Positions 59,985 through 64,000 of a stretch of 64,000 nucleotides of DNA are shown piece after piece. The notes under the pieces were generated by a model, which saw only the letters and a list, made by a program, of their open reading frames with translations, was not told where the DNA came from and made no database searches. A program made the position numbers and the translations under genes. How positions within the stretch are numbered: the stretch's first letter is position 1; every line of letters starts with the position of its first letter. This stretch comes from Platerodrilus igneus (lineage: Eukaryota; Arthropoda; Insecta; Coleoptera; Lycidae), in contig JARFIW010001215.1 in assembly GCA_036346225.1 (NCBI GenBank), forward strand, positions 7,826,501-7,890,500. Reading direction: 5' to 3'.

Positions 59985-60870
59985 AAATATTAAATCAGCA
60001 AATGTTCAAGTGCTGGGGGAAGTTGGCAGCCACAGGCTGATTACCCTCCCTTCACAACCTTACATGTGATTTTTCAATGCTCCACCCGAAGGTACTACAT
60101 TGGCCGGGAAGCGAGTTTTTATTAACCTAGAAAATTTGGAATTTTGCCGAACCCTTGCTGTTCCAAGCAGGGTAGAGATCTTAAACGTGCGTGACCACAC
60201 TCACACACGGGACCTCCATTTTACCTCGCATCCAATCGAGGGTGTATTTTTGTGAAAAAAGCTCGCCTAATATTTTTCAAGCGGACCATGTCGGGATTCG
60301 AACCCGGGACCTTGGGCGTAGTAGTCACACACATACCACTACGCCACGGAGCCGCCTAAACCCCCCCTCTTCACAACCACTGAATTTCGGAGAAATAGGC
60401 TATATAATTGTAAAACGATAGAAGGGAACCGAACTGCATCTAACAAGAAAAAACAGTGCCTATGATCAAGGACAACAAACATAGAAACAAGAAGAAAATT
60501 GTTGAAAGCATATGTGTGGAGCACAGCGCAGTATGCCTATTAAATACGGGCAGTAGGAGAAGCAGACAGAAAAACGATAACAGTTTTTTGAAATGCTGTT
60601 AATAACAAATAGGTTATAGAAATAGTAGGGGAAAAGGATATCTGTTGAAAAAATACGAGAAATAGAAGGGGAGAATACGTTCTAAAGCAGTTTTGAGGAA
60701 TAGTATGGGATATATAACAAGCAGAGAGAAGAAAAAGCTGTAGACCTAGAACAGATAGTGATAGATGCAGACTGTACAAATTTCAGGGAAATGTGTAGGT
60801 TAGTTTAGAATAGGAAACAATGAGGGTATGCGTTTAACCAGTTCCAGGACTGAAGACCTAATGATGATGA
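59985..60870 (+). repeat. RTE-like LINE 3' remnant 5, split by a SINE
   Basis: Starts GTGCTGGGGGAAGTTGGCAG (60,009 on), is interrupted by the SINE at 60,060-60,368, resumes with ACTGAATTTCGGAGAAATAG, and ends ATGTGTAGGTTAG...GACCTAATGATGATGA. Coding frames are fully decayed. Confidence 0.65.
60060..60368 (-). mobile_element. tRNA-derived SINE, copy C, with target duplication
   Basis: 10-bp duplication CTTCACAACC at 60,050-60,059 and 60,369-60,378. On the minus strand the head contains A box TGGCGTAGTGG (about 60,340) and perfect B box GGTTCGAATCC (about 60,302), and the 3' tail AATGTAGTACCTTCGGGTGG then AGCATTG (60,077-60,104), shared with the LINE 3' UTR. It is the best-preserved copy. A standalone tRNA gene is unlikely: the acceptor stem is not closed and a long body follows. 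Confidence 0.9.
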
Positions 60871-62960
60871 TTCCAATCACGCGTTGGTGCGTGAAATTTT
60901 TAAATGTCCAAAACAATCCAAAAACTTAATAGTGATTCATAACGAAGTGGATTAGAAACTATCTAACAATTTTTTAAATACGAATTAAGAATAAGAAAAG
61001 CATAATTTGGTTTCTGGTGAAAGTTGCTTTTTAATGTTGGCAGGGAATGTGTTAAATCTCTAACGCTTATTCTAACTACTTGTCGTTCAGGTTTAAAAAA
61101 GTTTAAATTTTAATATAAAATAGCAAAAACATTTAAGGGCGAGATGAGACCTCGATTTTCTATGTCGCACAGGGCTCCGCAAAATAAAACTCCGGTTCTT
61201 ACATTATGTATATCCTTTCAGTACAAAATCGATTCATTCTTTTTATTATTTCTAATTTGTCCTTAGCAAAAAATACCATACAAAGTACTACAAACAAATT
61301 ATGCATGCAGTTCTCGTCGTCTCGAAATAAGAAGAGCTATTACGCTTGAACGAATACGAATGCCATACAAACATCTCATTCCCAGCAGCATCAAAGCTGT
61401 ACAAATTCAGGTGTTTGCATTATCATACCTGTTTTGGCGCCAACGGACGAACCCACGTGGCCATCGTAAAAGACCAGATTATTCTTTGCAAAACCTGTAA
61501 CTTCATCTTCTCTTTGTAATTTGAATAGAGTTTGCGATTATTATTTATTTGCGAATAAAAAGATTCACTTAGGGATGCTTAGGGGGTTGTACGCATGAAA
61601 TAATCGTTTCTATTGTGCAAAAATTATATATTCAACCATAACGTTAACGCCTAAACATGTTTTTACCTTGATGGTAGTAAATTGATGCATCTCATTCACT
61701 TTGGTTTTTGTTCTTCTTGTAGCTAGTGTTGGGTATTTGCAGATGCATAGTACGTGCGTTATGCTTATGGAAGTTTTAGTAGAAACAGGATTTCCTAAAG
61801 TTTAAATTATATTTTAAGTTTTTAACGGTTTATTACATAACATGAACGTGAATCCCGTTAAAAAAGACACATAGCAAGGTTAGTGTAGGATATCCTTGAC
61901 ATTCATTGCACACCAATTGCCGATTTTGCCACCAAAAAGCTAAACGAGGTCAAACAAACACGAGATTCGATGATGATGACGATGACGCTCACTCTTATGC
62001 AAATAGAAATATATTTATTTAGATGTGATATTTAACAACTTTGGCCTTGGTCCCTTGGTTGTTGAATGTATTACTAGAAATTAGTTTTAATTATGATAGA
62101 ATGAAAAAATTGCTGCTTAAAATTGCAACCAGTTAAAACAATACCGCTAAAATAGACCAAGTGACATGGAAATTGCAACAGCAGAAAAGGTACGAATTTT
62201 TTGACCAAACTTCTCAGAAACGTTTGTTACATGTGAAATAGACGTTAAAACAATTTAAATTTTGATTTCCACCGAAGGGGCAAGGGCTCCGTAACAATAT
62301 AAGAGTGCGTTGGCTAACTGAGTGGTACCGGAGTAGATTTCTATAGATACATGAGAAAAGAAAGTAAGGAAATTTAAGAAATTCAAAAATAATAAATAAC
62401 AAGGCTTAATTCAAAAATTATACGTACATTAACACACCCTGAAGGTCTTGTCTTTGTCAAAATTGAGAGGTGCCAAGCAGTCAGTCGTCGCAAGCTTTTG
62501 ATGTCATTTCTATGCGGAAGACTGTTATTACGCATAAAAATCCTTTGCATTGATTTCCTAAAGTTGGCCATAATGAACGTGGTTTCTCAAAATACAATAC
62601 TCCTTCCATATACGACAATCTCTGAGGTAGCTGATTATCTTTTACAAATCACTGTCGTATCTGAGAGTAAAACGTTTCTCCCTCAAAATTCATTTCCGAC
62701 CTAATAACTAACTAACTCCACACCGTCGTACATCACATTTGTTTTTTCTCGAAATTATTCTTGGTAAGACTTCGTTTTAGAAAGACTTTTTTTAGGGGTT
62801 GTATATATATTTCGATAGGGAATTTTTCCCTGAACAAGAATATGTTATTCATTTTGTGCGGAAACGACCCCTTAAAAAGTTATGGTCAAAATACTCTCCC
62901 ATTATAAGTCTATGGGAATTTTGTTTGATAATATTAATATTGATTATTGATTAGAAAATA
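60871..62960. other. No recognised feature, AT-rich 2 kb
   Basis: No gene, repeat or mobile element recognised. A short GATGATGATGACGATGACG microsatellite lies near 61,970. Confidence 0.5.
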
Positions 62961-62963
62961 GGT

Positions 62964-62980
62964 CTAACCTAACCTAACCT
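62964..62980 (-). repeat. Short TTAGG-type tract next to LINE 3' end
   Basis: CTAACCTAACCTAACCT, i.e. (GGTTA)-type units on the minus strand, the insect telomere motif, directly after the A-rich 3' end of the LINE fragment (62,981-62,990). Confidence 0.6.
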
Positions 62981-62981
62981 T

Positions 62982-64000
62982 TTTTTAATTATTTATAAAG
63001 GGTTGGAAATCTTGATGAAACCCTGATAGTAACTTGTCCTTCCACCTTTCGGCTTCCTGACTCCTTACTACGAAGAAGACTCCCGTTGCTAAACGTTCCA
63101 GTGCAACGGGTAGTGTTGAATTTAGGTGCAGTCCTGTCAGGGTAGAAGCAAATGGGATAACAACCCCATTTGGTTCCCCATGGCAGGAAATCACCCTGAC
63201 CAACTCTTCTTGCTAGTGACAAAAGAGCCACGGAACCGCCCATAAAGCATATCATCGTACTGTTTGCGGGGTTTTTATACCTCTTCGTTATGTTTCCTTT
63301 CCATAGTCTTAACTTCACGTGACCTCTCTCTTCTCTCTTTCATCCTTCTCCTTTATACCAAGGATTGTGTTCAAGTATTTTTCTATACTTTTCCACTTTA
63401 GCGGGATGCTCAACAATACCTTTACAAATGTGTTTTTTGTAATGGAATATCCTACTTCTATTTCCAAGTTAACTTTTTCTATTACCCACTTTGCACAGTG
63501 GAATCGGGTGTGTTCAGCTGTGTCATTCTTGTCCGCGCAATACCAGTATTCACTGGTGGGCTCTTTTTTTATTTTATATGAATATGCTCCGAAGCATCCA
63601 TGTCCACTTAGTGCCTGGAACATGGAAATTTATATTTCTAATTTTTCTTTTATTCCATTCGTCAATCTTGGGTATCATCTCAAAAGTCCATCTGCCTTTT
63701 GTAGAGACTTTCCACCTTTGCTGCGTTTTCCTTTAATTCTGCCTTGTTCAGGTCTGGGTTTTCTTTAGTTCTTTGGTAAATTATCACCCTTTCTTGTATG
63801 AGTAGCTAGATGGGTAAGCTGATTCCAAGGACGTTAAGAGCATCCGTCGACACCGTACGGTATGCCCGGCAAACTCTCACAGCCATCACTCTTTGGCACT
63901 TCATCAGCTCTTGTTTGCATCTTCGGATTCTAAGTGCCTCATGCCAGATTGGACAGCCATATAAAATTACTGACTGTATGCCATGCAAAGGGTCTTTCTT
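62982..64000 (-). pseudogene. R1-clade-like LINE fragment: RT end and C-terminal Cys/His domain
   Basis: Minus strand, cut by the window end. 63,988-63,806: RT C-terminal part SVILYGCPIWHEALRIRRCK, VRVCRAYRTVSTDALNVLGI. 63,623-63,315: ALSGHGCFGAYSYKIKKEPT, YWYCADKNDTAEHTRFHC, the C-terminal Cys/His motif, then ILGIKEKDEREKREV. A frameshifted stretch lies between them and no RNase H is visible. A ~330-bp 3' UTR leads to an A-rich end at 62,981-62,998. This is a different family from the two full-length LINEs. Confidence 0.75.

Noticed and set aside
60290..60362. tRNA gene on the minus strand
   Set aside because: A and B boxes are clear, but the acceptor stem does not close and a SINE body, LINE-like tail and target duplications follow.

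Overview
The window reads as an AT-rich insect (at least arthropod) genomic region made almost entirely of nested mobile elements. The signs are R1-clade-like LINEs, BEL/Pao and Gypsy LTR elements, mariner transposons, a tRNA-derived SINE, a protein-primed PolB element with spliceosomal introns, and a short TTAGG-type tract. No host gene is supported with confidence. One possible host exon is listed at low confidence.

Region 1 (1-18,205) is a giant inverted repeat. Two nearly identical copies of a DNA-polymerase-B element face away from each other: the left copy runs 4476 to 1 on the minus strand and is cut by the window edge, the right copy runs 13,738 to about 20,336 on the plus strand. Each encodes a three-exon gene joining C2H2 fingers, an endonuclease-VII-like Cys/His cluster and a family B polymerase, preceded by duplicated small ORFs. 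Between the copies is a 1.67-kb fold-back (12,013-13,680) with a GC-rich palindromic centre and inverted GGTCATGT minisatellites. Its outer arms carry decayed pieces of a P-loop ATPase gene. A full-length LINE (4528-11,956) with 13-bp target duplications was later inserted into the spacer. Without it the locus is one palindrome of more than 10 kb.

Region 2 (20,337-32,747) holds two direct copies of a ~620-bp LTR-like repeat around an internal region with a 45-bp minisatellite. A second full-length copy of the same LINE (21,536-28,983, 11-bp target duplication) sits inside it. The last 2.3 kb carries little that can be identified.

Region 3 (32,748-49,680) has two full-length BEL/Pao elements in opposite orientation, each with 5-bp target duplications, tRNA-derived SINEs, and a decayed Gypsy gag-protease.

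Region 4 (49,681-64,000) holds a GT-rich repeat, two mariners (one split by a 556-bp insertion, one complete at its ends), several 3' ends of an RTE-like LINE, a short Gypsy element reduced to RT/RNase H between unequal LTRs, a SINE with target duplications, and an R1-like LINE 3' end abutting a TTAGG-type tract.

Most reading-frame breaks are single-base losses in short homopolymers, even in a BEL element whose two LTRs look identical. Consensus errors in the sequence are therefore a serious alternative to real decay, and 'pseudogene' calls should be read with that in mind.
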